A DNA stretch of 18,325 bases. Source: Streptosporangiaceae bacterium (GTDB taxonomy: Bacteria; Actinomycetota; Actinomycetes; Streptosporangiales; Streptosporangiaceae). Below are positions 6,489 through 12,662 of the stretch, in pieces. A program made the position numbers and the translations under genes. Within the stretch, counting starts at the first letter, position 1, and the number at the start of each line of letters is the position of its first letter. The notes beneath the pieces are model-generated. The model was not told the origin of the DNA. It searched no databases and was given only the letters and a program-made list of their open reading frames with translations. The stretch is taken from positions 1-18,325 of the forward strand of contig JASHOI010000051.1 of the NCBI GenBank assembly GCA_030041195.1, read 5' to 3'.

Positions 6489-7607
6489 ATGGCTGAACGG
6501 AAAACGCCCGTGCCGGAACTGGCGATCGCCGTGATACCCGGCGACGGAATCGGCCGCGAAGTCGTTGACGTGGGCAGAGCGGTGGCGGAGGCGGCAGCCG
6601 GCCGTTCCGGCGCGTTCCGCGTCCGGTGGACCGAGTTTCCCTGGGGCTGCGATTACTACCTGCGGCACGGCCGGATGATGGCCGCCGATGGCCTCGACCA
6701 GCTTCGCGGTTTCGACGCGATCTACTTCGGGGCCGTCGGCTGGCCGACCGTGCCCGACCACGTCAGCCTCTGGGGCCTCCGGCTCGCGATCTGCCAGGGC
6801 CTCGACCTGTGGGCCAACATCCGGCCGGTCACGTTCCTGCCCGGGGTCCGCTGGCCGCTCCGCAACACCGAACTGGCCGGAACGAGCTGGGTGGTGGTGC
6901 GGGAGAACAGCGAAGGCGAGTACGCCGGCATCGGCGGGCGGAACCTGAGCGCGCGCGGTCACGGCGGTGAGGTCGCCGTGGAGACCGCGCTGTTCACCGA
7001 CGCCGGCTGCGAGCGGATCATCCGGCACGCCTTCGAGCTGGCGCTGGCCCGCCCGGTGCCGCACGTCACCAGTGTCACCAAGAGCAACGCACAGCGTTTC
7101 GGCATGGTGCTGTGGGATGAGGTGCTTGAACGGGTCGCCGGCGACTACCCCGGCGTGTCCACCGACCGGTGCCTGGTCGACGCGATGGCCGCGCGGATGG
7201 TCCTGCAACCGGAAAGCCTGTCCGTGGTCGTGGCCTCCAACCTGCACGCCGACATCCTGTCCGACCTGGGCAGCGCGCTGTCGGGTGGCCTCGGCCTCGG
7301 GTGCAGCGCGAACCTCAGCCCGGAGCGCCGCGCGCCCAGCATGTTCGAGCCGGTGCACGGCTCGGCGCCGGACATCGCGGGGAAGGGGATCGCCAACCCC
7401 ATCGGCGCGGTCGCCAGCGCGGCGATGCTGCTCGATCATCTCGGCTACCGCTCCGAGGCCGGATGGATCCAGGACGCGATCCGCCGCACCGTCGCCGACG
7501 GCGTCGTGACGCCCGACCTCGGCGGGTCCAGCACGAGCGCCGAGGTCGGCGAGCGGCTCATCGGCCGGATCCGCAGCGCCGCCGGTCCGGCGCCGGACGC
7601 GAGCTGA
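6489..7607 (+). CDS. Tartrate dehydrogenase/decarboxylase or D-malate dehydrogenase
   Basis: The product is a 372-residue member of the isocitrate/isopropylmalate dehydrogenase superfamily: NAD- and divalent-metal-dependent oxidative decarboxylation of a 2-hydroxydicarboxylate. The start IPGDGIGREV (from residue 16) is the family nucleotide-domain motif. PWGCDYYLRHG, VPDHVSLWGLRLAICQ and NIRPVTFLPG are characteristic of the TtuC/DmlA branch rather than LeuB. ENSEGEYAGIGG, the SVTKSN lysine, the SNLHADILSDLGSALSGGLG metal-binding aspartates and EPVHGSAPDIAGKG are all present, so the enzyme looks intact. The GAVGWP loop replaces the usual GAVGxP form. Substrate may be tartrate, D-malate or 3-methylmalate-like acids. 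No good Shine-Dalgarno precedes the ATG. It converges on the helix-turn-helix gene with a 6-bp gap. Confidence 0.88.
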   Translation: MAERKTPVPELAIAVIPGDGIGREVVDVGRAVAEAAAGRSGAFRVRWTEFPWGCDYYLRHGRMMAADGLDQLRGFDAIYFGAVGWPTVPDHVSLWGLRLAICQGLDLWANIRPVTFLPGVRWPLRNTELAGTSWVVVRENSEGEYAGIGGRNLSARGHGGEVAVETALFTDAGCERIIRHAFELALARPVPHVTSVTKSNAQRFGMVLWDEVLERVAGDYPGVSTDRCLVDAMAARMVLQPESLSVVVASNLHADILSDLGSALSGGLGLGCSANLSPERRAPSMFEPVHGSAPDIAGKGIANPIGAVASAAMLLDHLGYRSEAGWIQDAIRRTVADGVVTPDLGGSSTSAEVGERLIGRIRSAAGPAPDAS

Positions 7608-7613
7608 GCGCGG

Positions 7614-8093
7614 CTAGCGGCCGGTTGACTTCGGCGACGCCTTGCTGCGCAGCGACTCGACCAGCGCGGCCACGTGACGCCGCTCCTCGGGCGTCAGCTC
7701 GTCGATGCTGGCGATCAGGAGCTCGCGCTCCCGGTCGCCCGGATGCTCCGCGTCGTCGGTGAACTCGTCGTAGTAGTGCAGCCCGGTGGACTCGGCGGCG
7801 GCGGCGCGGACCGCCGAGACCGGCACCTCGAGGCCCTTGGCGAGCGCGTCGATGGTGGCCGGGCGCGGCGGCCGGGCCAGGTTGCGGGTCGTGGCCAGGG
7901 TGTAGATCGTGGAACGCGGCAGTCCGCCGCGCCGGGCGACGTCGCCGTAGGACCAGCCCCGCTCCCGCAGCCGCTGCAGGATCAGGCGCTGCAGCGGGTT
8001 GTTGGCGCGGTCAAGCGGTGTAGCGGTAGCGCGCGGCCGCCCTTGCGGCGAGTCCCGCTCGTCGCCCGCCGCATCCGCCGCCATAGCCACCAA
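7614..8093 (-). CDS. Small XRE-like helix-turn-helix regulator
   Basis: The product is a 159-residue protein with a basic, disordered N-terminus, a helix-turn-helix at about residues 33-90 (RLRERGWSYGDVARRGGLPR then a recognition helix STIYTLAT) and a C-terminal acidic/basic helical tail (DELTPEERRHVAALVESLRS). It belongs to actinobacterial XRE-like transcription factors; target genes are unknown. TTG at 8093 has AGGAGG 10 nt upstream (centred near 8106) and is reported as the start; GTG at 8090 and ATG at 8084 are alternatives giving nearly the same protein. Its upstream region carries a GTAC-rich repeat cluster that could be its own operator. The stop is 6 bp from the convergent dehydrogenase stop with no terminator hairpin between. 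Confidence 0.75.
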   Translation of the reverse strand: MVAMAADAAGDERDSPQGRPRATATPLDRANNPLQRLILQRLRERGWSYGDVARRGGLPRSTIYTLATTRNLARPPRPATIDALAKGLEVPVSAVRAAAAESTGLHYYDEFTDDAEHPGDRERELLIASIDELTPEERRHVAALVESLRSKASPKSTGR

Positions 8094-8135
8094 CCTAGCC
8101 CGTCCTCCTCAACGCTCCAGTCGCGGTTCCTCACG

Positions 8136-8164
8136 TTGACTGGCCGGGAATCGTACTGTACGGT
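8136..8164 (+). promoter_or_regulatory. Sigma70-like promoter on the plus strand
   Basis: TTGACT at 8136-8141 and TACGGT at 8159-8164 are separated by exactly 17 nt; the -35 matches five of six consensus positions and the -10 retains T1, A2 and T6. No recognisable plus-strand gene follows before the convergent MFS stop at 8370, so its transcript would be the structured region at 8170-8357. Confidence 0.45.
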
Positions 8165-8198
8165 GATGGCCGCACGGTACGTACGTTAAGGAGCGTAC
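8153..8198. promoter_or_regulatory. GTAC-rich repeat cluster, possible operator
   Basis: Five GTAC tetramers occur in 46 bp (8153, 8158, 8177, 8181, 8195), several extended to CGTAC or ACGGTAC, including the palindrome ACGTACGT at 8179-8186. The first two flank and enter the plus-strand -10. The density suggests a protein-binding region, perhaps for the adjacent helix-turn-helix regulator. Confidence 0.35.
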
Positions 8199-8246
8199 AC
8201 CTGGTCCGTGGCCGGGTGCCACAGGGATGCCGGACCGGCGCGCACG

Positions 8247-8291
8247 CTTTCCTGCTGCGTCACCTGAGGGGGGACGCGCGCGGCAGGAAAG
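8247..8291. repeat. 9-bp inverted repeat with long loop
   Basis: CTTTCCTGC (8247-8255) pairs perfectly with GCAGGAAAG (8283-8291) around a 27-nt loop. It abuts the next hairpin without a gap. Confidence 0.6.
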
Positions 8292-8325
8292 GGAGGGCCG
8301 CCCCTATGCGCCGGGGCGGCCCTCC
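8292..8325. terminator. Strong GC hairpin, likely terminator
   Basis: GGAGGGCCGCCCC (8292-8304) and GGGGCGGCCCTCC (8313-8325) form a perfect 13-bp stem with an 8-nt loop. It lies 45 nt beyond the MFS stop on the minus strand and could also terminate a plus-strand transcript. No U tract is present on either strand. Confidence 0.65.
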
Positions 8326-8333
8326 GCCCCGCT

Positions 8334-8357
8334 GCCGTGCAAGGCCCGTTGCACGGC
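8334..8357 (-). terminator. Terminator-like hairpin after MFS gene
   Basis: GCCGTGCAA (8334-8342) and TTGCACGGC (8349-8357) form a perfect 9-bp stem with a 6-nt loop, 12 nt past the MFS stop codon. It is the first of two tandem hairpins for minus-strand termination. Confidence 0.6.
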
Positions 8358-8369
8358 TGGTGATGCGGG

Positions 8370-9776
8370 TCACCATCGGCCGCGATGCTCGGGTACCAGC
8401 AGCATGAGCGGCAGCGAGCAGGCCATGATCGCGGCGAAAACGACGAAGACGTGAGCCTGGGTGATGCCCGGGTCGGTGCTGCGGGCCACGATCGCCGAGG
8501 TGATCGACACCGCGGTGATGGCCCCGGACTGCCGGAACATGCCGCGCAGCCCGGCCACAGCGGCCGCGTGCTCCGGCGCGAGCTGCAGCGTCGCGTTGTT
8601 GGCCGAGGGGGTCGAGATGCCCATGCCGATGCCGCAGACGCCGGTGGCCAGCACGAGCCACGCGTATGGCGAGAGCCCGTGCGGGCTGATCGCCGTGCCC
8701 AGCACACCGACGGCGGTCAGCGTGAAGCCCGCGGCCATCGGCCACCGGTACCCGGTCCGGCGCAGCAGGTAGACGGCCAGCCCGGCGATCGCGATCATCC
8801 CCACCGCGCGGGCGGTCAGCAGCGTGCCCGCGGCCAGCGGCCCGAGCCCGTACCGGTTCTGCGCGTACAGCGGCACCAGCGGGCCAAAGCCCAGCACGGC
8901 GGCGCCGTAGAGGAAGTTCAGCAGGTTCATGATCCCGAAGCCCCGGCCGGAGAGGAACCGCAGGTTGATGAATGGCGACGGCGCCCTGGCCGTGTGCCGC
9001 ACAAAGAGGACGCCGGCGGTGACGGCCACGAACTCCGGGCCCAGGAACAGCGGGCTGGCGACCTTGCTGTTGCTGCCGCCGAGATACGCGATGCCGAGCA
9101 TCGCGGCCAGCAGCGTGCCGCCCAGCAGCGCGACGCCCCGGATGTCGAGGTGGCGGTCCGGCCGCCGCGGGATGACCGGGATGAATATGGTGCCAAGGAC
9201 CAGCAGCACGATCCCGATCGGGACGTTCACCAGGAAGATGCCGCGCCAGGACCAGTACGTGACGAACACGCCGCCCAGCACCGGCCCGATGATGCCGCCG
9301 ATCGGGAAGATGCTGGAGAACAGGCCGACCGCCCGGTCGCGCTCGGCGCCGAAGATCTCCGAGACGATCCCCGTGGCCGAGGGCATGAAGGCCCCGCCGC
9401 CGATTGCCTGGACCGCGCGCAGCACAATGAGCAGGTAGATGTCGTTGGCGAACCCGCAGCACAGCGAGGCGGTGGTGAACAGGACGGCGGCGCCGAGGAA
9501 GAGCCGCTTGCGCCCGTACTGGTCGCCCAGCTTGCCCGCCAGCGGCATCGCCAGCACCTGGCCGAGGGCGTAGATCGTGATGGTCCAGCTGCTCCAGTTC
9601 ACCTGGGCGTGCAGATCGTGCTGAATCGAGCGCAGCGCGGTGGCCACAATGGTCTGGTCGACGGAGGACATCATGAGCGCGAGCGACACCACGGCGAACA
9701 CGACGTACCGCCGGCGTACGGGCTCGTCCGCGGCGTGCTCATAGCCATGGTCAACGTGTGCAACCTGCTCAGCCAC
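8370..9776 (-). CDS. DHA2-type MFS multidrug exporter (EmrB/QacA-like)
   Basis: The product is a 468-residue major facilitator of the 14-helix DHA2 drug:H+ antiporter family. Seen: TM1 with SSVDQTIVATALRSI (the acidic residue conserved in EmrB/QacA-type TM1), motif A GKLGDQYGRKRLFLG between TM2 and TM3, motif B-like LRAVQAIGGGAFMPS, and motif C GGIIGPVLGGVF in TM5. The C-terminus ends in EHRGRW just after the last helix. The GTG at 9776 is the only start near the family N-terminus; no Shine-Dalgarno precedes it, and a TTGCCT-17-TGTCAT promoter ends 6 nt upstream, so the mRNA is probably leaderless. It is divergent from a MarR regulator that most likely represses it. Exported compound unknown. 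Confidence 0.9.
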   Translation of the reverse strand: MAEQVAHVDHGYEHAADEPVRRRYVVFAVVSLALMMSSVDQTIVATALRSIQHDLHAQVNWSSWTITIYALGQVLAMPLAGKLGDQYGRKRLFLGAAVLFTTASLCCGFANDIYLLIVLRAVQAIGGGAFMPSATGIVSEIFGAERDRAVGLFSSIFPIGGIIGPVLGGVFVTYWSWRGIFLVNVPIGIVLLVLGTIFIPVIPRRPDRHLDIRGVALLGGTLLAAMLGIAYLGGSNSKVASPLFLGPEFVAVTAGVLFVRHTARAPSPFINLRFLSGRGFGIMNLLNFLYGAAVLGFGPLVPLYAQNRYGLGPLAAGTLLTARAVGMIAIAGLAVYLLRRTGYRWPMAAGFTLTAVGVLGTAISPHGLSPYAWLVLATGVCGIGMGISTPSANNATLQLAPEHAAAVAGLRGMFRQSGAITAVSITSAIVARSTDPGITQAHVFVVFAAIMACSLPLMLLVPEHRGRW

Positions 9777-9782
9777 TAACGC

Positions 9783-9811
9783 ATGACACTACACTGCTTG
9801 CCGACAGGCAA
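9783..9811 (-). promoter_or_regulatory. MFS promoter (leaderless type)
   Basis: On the minus strand TTGCCT (9811-9806) and TGTCAT (9788-9783) are separated by 17 nt, and the GTG start follows 6 nt later, placing the transcript start at or beside the start codon. The -35 lies within the putative MarR operator. Confidence 0.45.
9798..9811. promoter_or_regulatory. Putative MarR operator
   Basis: TTGCCGACAGGCAA is a perfect inverted repeat (TTGCC/GGCAA, 4-nt spacer) between the divergent MFS and MarR genes. TTG...CAA palindromes of this size are typical MarR-family sites. It covers the MFS -35, consistent with repression relieved by a ligand. Confidence 0.55.
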
Positions 9812-9843
9812 CTATCTGTTCCGGGGAGACGGAAGGCCAGACC

Positions 9844-10326
9844 ATGGACGATGACGGAGCGATCCGGCTCCGCCGGGTCATCGGCAAGCTCGCCCGGCAG
9901 CTCAACACGTCCTCGACCGGGGCCGGGCTGACCCCGTCGCAGGCCTCGGTGCTCGCGCTGATCGTTGCGCGCGGGCCGCTGAGCCTGTCCGAGCTCGGTG
10001 ACCTCGAGCGGCTGAATCCGACCATGCTGTCGCGCGTGGTCAGCAAGCTGCACGGGATGGAACTCATCGACCGGATCCCGGATCCTGCCGACCTGCGCAG
10101 CGCATCGGTGGTCAGCACGCCCGCGGGGGAGCGGATCGACCAGCAGATCAAGGCCCGCCGCGCCGCCGCCGTGTCGCAGTGCCTCAAGCTGCTCACGGCC
10201 GCGCAGGTGGCGACGCTGACCGAGGCGCTCCCGGCGCTCGAGGCGCTGGCGGACGTCATGGGCGAGATGGCTCCGCCGGAGGAGCCCGCCCGGCCGGCCC
10301 AAGCGAGGGCGAAGCGGCTCGCCTAG
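9844..10326 (+). CDS. MarR-family transcriptional regulator
   Basis: The product is a 160-residue winged helix-turn-helix dimer protein. Seen: N-terminal dimerisation helix (IRLRRVIGKLARQLNT), a helix-turn-helix LSLSELGDLERLNPTMLSRVVSKL at about residues 46-70, a wing with the DPADLRSASV segment matching the conserved DxRxxxv motif, and a C-terminal dimerisation helix ending in an Ala/Pro/Arg-rich tail. GGAAGG lies 7 nt before the ATG. Divergent from the DHA2 exporter with a palindrome between them, it is the probable ligand-responsive repressor of the exporter and of itself. It converges on the aldo/keto reductase with a 6-bp gap. Confidence 0.9.
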   Translation: MDDDGAIRLRRVIGKLARQLNTSSTGAGLTPSQASVLALIVARGPLSLSELGDLERLNPTMLSRVVSKLHGMELIDRIPDPADLRSASVVSTPAGERIDQQIKARRAAAVSQCLKLLTAAQVATLTEALPALEALADVMGEMAPPEEPARPAQARAKRLA

Positions 10327-10332
10327 TCAGCG

Positions 10333-11325
10333 TTACCACGCGTATGCCTCGGGCGCGGGCTTGGCTCCGTTTGGCCCGGGCGGCGGGAAGAGGTCGTCAA
10401 GCTGGGCGAGCGTGGCGGCGTCGAGGGTGATCTCGAGGGCGCGCAGTGAGCCGTCGAGCTGCTCACGCGTCCGCGGGCCGATGATCGGACCGGTCACCCC
10501 GTCCTGGGCGAGCAGCCAGGCCAGCCCGACGTTGGCCGGGTCCTCGCCCATCTCGGCGCACAGCTTCTCGTACGCCTCGACGGAGTCCCGGTGGTCAGCG
10601 AACGCAGCGGCCCACACGCCGGTGCCGCTCCGGACGGCGGCGCTGTCCCGCTGCTTGCGCAGGATGCCGCTGAGCACCCCGCCGTGCAGCGGCGAGTAGG
10701 CGACCACGCCCGCACCGTAATGCCGGGCGGCGGGCAGCACCTCCAGCTCGGCCCAGCGTGACAGCAGGTTGTAGATCGACTGCTCGCTGATCAGCCCCAG
10801 CAGGTAGCGCGTCCGCGCCGCCTCGCTGGCCTGCGCGATGTGCCAGCCGGCGAAGTTGGACGAGCCGAAGTAGAGCACCTTCCCCTGCTGCCGCAGAATG
10901 CTGAGCGCCTCCCAGATCTCGTCCCACGACGTGCTCCGGTCGATGTGGTGCATCTGGTAGACGTCGATGTAGTCGGTCTGCAGGCGCCGGAGTGACGCCT
11001 CGCACGCGCGCCGGATGTGCAGCGCGGACAGCCCACTGGTGTTGGGTGCGTCGCCCATCGGGCCGAAGACCTTGGTGGCCAGGACGGTCTTGTCCCGGCG
11101 GTCGCCGCCCTGGGCGAACCACCGGCCGATGATCTGCTCGGTGCGGCCCTCGCCCAGCTGCTCACCGTAGGTGTTGGACGTGTCGAAGAAGTTGATGCCG
11201 TGCTCGTGGGCGCGGTCCATGATCGCGTGGCTATCGGGCTCCGGCGTCCGCGACCCGAAGTTCATGGTGCCAAGGACGAGCCGGGATACCGAAAGGCCGC
11301 TGCGGCCGAGACGGGTGTACTCCAT
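10333..11325 (-). CDS. Aldo/keto reductase
   Basis: The product is a 330-residue NADPH-dependent aldo/keto reductase with a TIM barrel. The catalytic tetrad is intact: D48 and Y53 in FFDTSNTYG, K85 in LATKVFG, H126 in IDVYQMHH. The start MEYTRLGRSGLSVSRLVLGT and the ISEQSIYNLLSR and VVAYSPLHGGVLSG segments place it among the YghZ/AAD-like prokaryotic AKRs that reduce small aldehydes or ketones. The ATG at 11325 has AGAGG 10 nt upstream. It is divergent from a TetR regulator and its promoter overlaps a palindrome, so it is probably induced by a substrate that releases TetR. The natural substrate cannot be named. Confidence 0.92.
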   Translation of the reverse strand: MEYTRLGRSGLSVSRLVLGTMNFGSRTPEPDSHAIMDRAHEHGINFFDTSNTYGEQLGEGRTEQIIGRWFAQGGDRRDKTVLATKVFGPMGDAPNTSGLSALHIRRACEASLRRLQTDYIDVYQMHHIDRSTSWDEIWEALSILRQQGKVLYFGSSNFAGWHIAQASEAARTRYLLGLISEQSIYNLLSRWAELEVLPAARHYGAGVVAYSPLHGGVLSGILRKQRDSAAVRSGTGVWAAAFADHRDSVEAYEKLCAEMGEDPANVGLAWLLAQDGVTGPIIGPRTREQLDGSLRALEITLDAATLAQLDDLFPPPGPNGAKPAPEAYAW

Positions 11326-11380
11326 GGGTTTCCAGCCTCTCAGGTAGCGCTGTCAAGCGCATCACTAGGGACGTACTAAA

Positions 11381-11408
11381 CGTATAACTTGCAACACTAC
11401 TGTTGCAA
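11381..11408 (-). promoter_or_regulatory. Aldo/keto reductase promoter
   Basis: On the minus strand TTGCAA (11408-11403) and TATACG (11386-11381) are spaced by 16 nt. This leaves a 5' UTR of about 50 nt before the ATG at 11325. The promoter is fully overlapped by the TTGCAAC palindrome. Confidence 0.45.
11389..11408. promoter_or_regulatory. Putative TetR operator
   Basis: TTGCAACACTACTGTTGCAA is a perfect inverted repeat (7-bp arms TTGCAAC/GTTGCAA, 6-nt spacer) in the gap between the divergent aldo/keto reductase and TetR genes. Size and position fit a TetR-family operator controlling both genes. Confidence 0.6.
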
Positions 11409-11450
11409 CTATGGAGTGAACGACGACGTTACTGTATGCTTTTCGCTGTG

Positions 11451-12062
11451 ATGGCGCAGCAGCAGATGCTCCCCGCCGCCCGTCCGCTCCGCGCGGACGC
11501 CGAGCGGACGATGACGGCGATCCTGGAGGCAGCTGAGCGCACCTTCAGCCGTGATCCCGCCGCCACGATGGAGCAAGTCGCCGAAGCGGCCGGTGTCGCC
11601 CGCACCACCGTGCACCGGCGCTTCGCGACCCGCGAGGCGCTCATCGACGCCCTCGGGTTGTGGGCCACCCAGCGGATGGCCGCGGCGGTGGAGGCCGCTC
11701 GCCCCGACACGGCCCCGCCACTGGTCGCGCTCTACCAGGCGACCGCGAACGTGCTGCGGGTCAAAGCCAGCGAGGAGTTCGCGATGAGCCGGGCCTCAGC
11801 GGTGAACCCGGAGGTGGCCCGTCTGCACACCGAGGTGCGGGACGCGTGCGGGCGACTGTTCCGCCGGGCACAGGAAGCAGGCGTCCTGCGTGCCGACGCC
11901 GACCTCGCATGGACCCAGCGGGTCTACTACGCCCTCCTCCATGAGGCCGCGGTCAGCGGCGAAGAGGCGGACGCGGACGCGATGGCGACTCGCGTGGTGG
12001 ACACCCTGCTTCGCGGCGCGGGGACCGCCCAGCTGGGCTTCGGTACTCAGCCGGCCCCCTGA
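11451..12062 (+). CDS. TetR-family transcriptional regulator
   Basis: The product is a 203-residue TetR-type repressor. The helix-turn-helix is clear at about residues 20-62: AILEAAERTFSRDP, then TMEQVAEAAGVARTTVHRRF and the ATREALIDAL helix that closes the domain. The remaining 140 residues are helical and variable, as expected for a ligand-binding domain. ATG at 11451 is preferred by family alignment; ATG at 11436 and TTG at 11403 are in frame, the latter lying inside the operator. None has a Shine-Dalgarno, so a leaderless message is possible. It is divergent from the aldo/keto reductase, which it probably represses. A strong hairpin follows the stop. Confidence 0.88.
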   Translation: MAQQQMLPAARPLRADAERTMTAILEAAERTFSRDPAATMEQVAEAAGVARTTVHRRFATREALIDALGLWATQRMAAAVEAARPDTAPPLVALYQATANVLRVKASEEFAMSRASAVNPEVARLHTEVRDACGRLFRRAQEAGVLRADADLAWTQRVYYALLHEAAVSGEEADADAMATRVVDTLLRGAGTAQLGFGTQPAP

Positions 12063-12072
12063 ATGCAATCGA

Positions 12073-12103
12073 AGGCCGCCCGCAGCGGTGCAGCGGGCGG
12101 CCT
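12073..12103. terminator. Bidirectional terminator hairpin
   Basis: AGGCCGCCCGC (12073-12083) and GCGGGCGGCCT (12093-12103) form a perfect 11-bp stem with a 9-nt loop, 10 nt after the TetR stop and 13 nt after the stop of the small membrane ORF on the other strand. A second hairpin (GGCGCT 12111-12116 with AGCGCC 12122-12127, outer arms TGGCG/CGCCA) overlaps the end of that small ORF. Confidence 0.7.
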
Positions 12104-12116
12104 GGCGAATGGCGCT

Positions 12117-12191
12117 CTAGAAGCGCCGCAGCGCCAGAATGACTAGCACGATGATGACGATGACTACGATGGTTCCAACTCCGATAAAAAT
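12117..12191 (-). CDS. Putative 24-residue membrane miniprotein (ATT start)
   Basis: A small ORF encodes (M)FIGVGTIVVIVIIVLVILAL followed by RRF and TAG: one transmembrane helix of about 20 residues with a positive C-terminal anchor. GGAGGG stands 8 nt before an ATT codon (12189-12191), ideal spacing for initiation, but ATT is a rare initiator. The only in-frame ATG is at 12254; it overlaps the WhiB stop by 8 bp, has no Shine-Dalgarno and would add a 21-residue polar N-terminus, giving 45 residues. The ORF lies 55 nt after whiB on the same strand and ends just before a terminator hairpin. The composition is far from random for GC-rich DNA. Function unknown. Confidence 0.5.
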   Translation of the reverse strand: MFIGVGTIVVIVIIVLVILALRRF

Positions 12192-12246
12192 GGCTCTTCC
12201 CTCCTTCGAGCCGGGGACCCGTCCTAGCTGTCCGGTATCGCCGGCT

Positions 12247-12570
12247 CTAAACATCCGCGGCGGCCCACGCCCGCCCGGAGCGCGAGCCGAGCCGCTGCGA
12301 CGCGCGCAGCCGCGCCTTTGCCTCGCGCTGCCGCAGCAGGCGGCGTTCCTCCTCGGTCAGGCCTCCCCAGACGCCCTGCAGGGGGCCGGCGGCCAGCGCG
12401 TAGCGAAGACAGTCGCGGCGCACCGCGCAGGCGGCGCAGACGGCCTTTGCGCGCTCCACCTGCCCGAGGGCGGGACCCGATCCGGAGATCGGGAAGAACA
12501 GGTCCGGATCGGCTGACTGGCAGGCGGCGAGCGACCACCACTCGGCCAAGGTGCCGGCGGCAATAGTCAT
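12247..12570 (-). CDS. WhiB-family iron-sulfur transcriptional regulator
   Basis: The product is a 107-residue actinobacterial WhiB-like protein that binds a [4Fe-4S] cluster and acts with the primary sigma factor. The four cluster cysteines are present as C17 (SLAACQSADPDLFFP) and C45-x2-C48-x5-C54 (AVCAACAVRRDCLRY), followed by the family turn GVWGG and a basic, Arg-rich C-terminus (RLLRQREAKARLRASQRLGS). No WhiB7-type RGRP AT-hook is seen, so it is not clearly WhiB7. ATG at 12570 is chosen because GAGG lies 5 nt upstream; an in-frame TTG at 12606 would add 12 residues. It follows the crotonase-fold gene on the same strand and precedes the membrane miniprotein. Confidence 0.93.
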   Translation of the reverse strand: MTIAAGTLAEWWSLAACQSADPDLFFPISGSGPALGQVERAKAVCAACAVRRDCLRYALAAGPLQGVWGGLTEEERRLLRQREAKARLRASQRLGSRSGRAWAAADV

Positions 12571-12662
12571 AGCGGCCTCAGATCTGTTCCGTGCGGTCGA
12601 CGTCAACAGCCGTGGCCGATCTGACTGCCCATTTCCGGCAGCGCTAATCCTGCCGCCGCGTG

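Larger units (their letters stand above)
8170..8357 (+). ncRNA. Possible structured small RNA (or MFS 3' UTR)
   Basis: Downstream of the promoter-like site lie four hairpins back to back: 8203-8212 with 8218-8236 (GGTCC-GTGGC / GCCAC...GGACC), 8247-8255 with 8283-8291, 8292-8304 with 8313-8325, and 8334-8342 with 8349-8357. No convincing coding sequence is present. On the plus strand this could be a roughly 160-190-nt RNA ending at the 8292-8325 hairpin. On the minus strand the same structures would be the 3' UTR and terminators of the MFS gene. The choice needs transcript data. Confidence 0.3.

Noticed and set aside
6425..6490. Nitronate monooxygenase starting at ATG 6490
   Set aside because: This start would overlap the ATG of the divergent dehydrogenase and adds 22 residues not typical of the family.
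8166..8189. Seven-codon ORF (MAARYVR) after the plus-strand promoter
   Set aside because: It starts within a few bases of the -10, has no ribosome site and consists mostly of the GTAC repeats.
12247..12570. WhiB protein as WhiB7
   Set aside because: The cluster cysteines and GVWGG turn are general to WhiB-like proteins and the WhiB7 RGRP AT-hook is not present.
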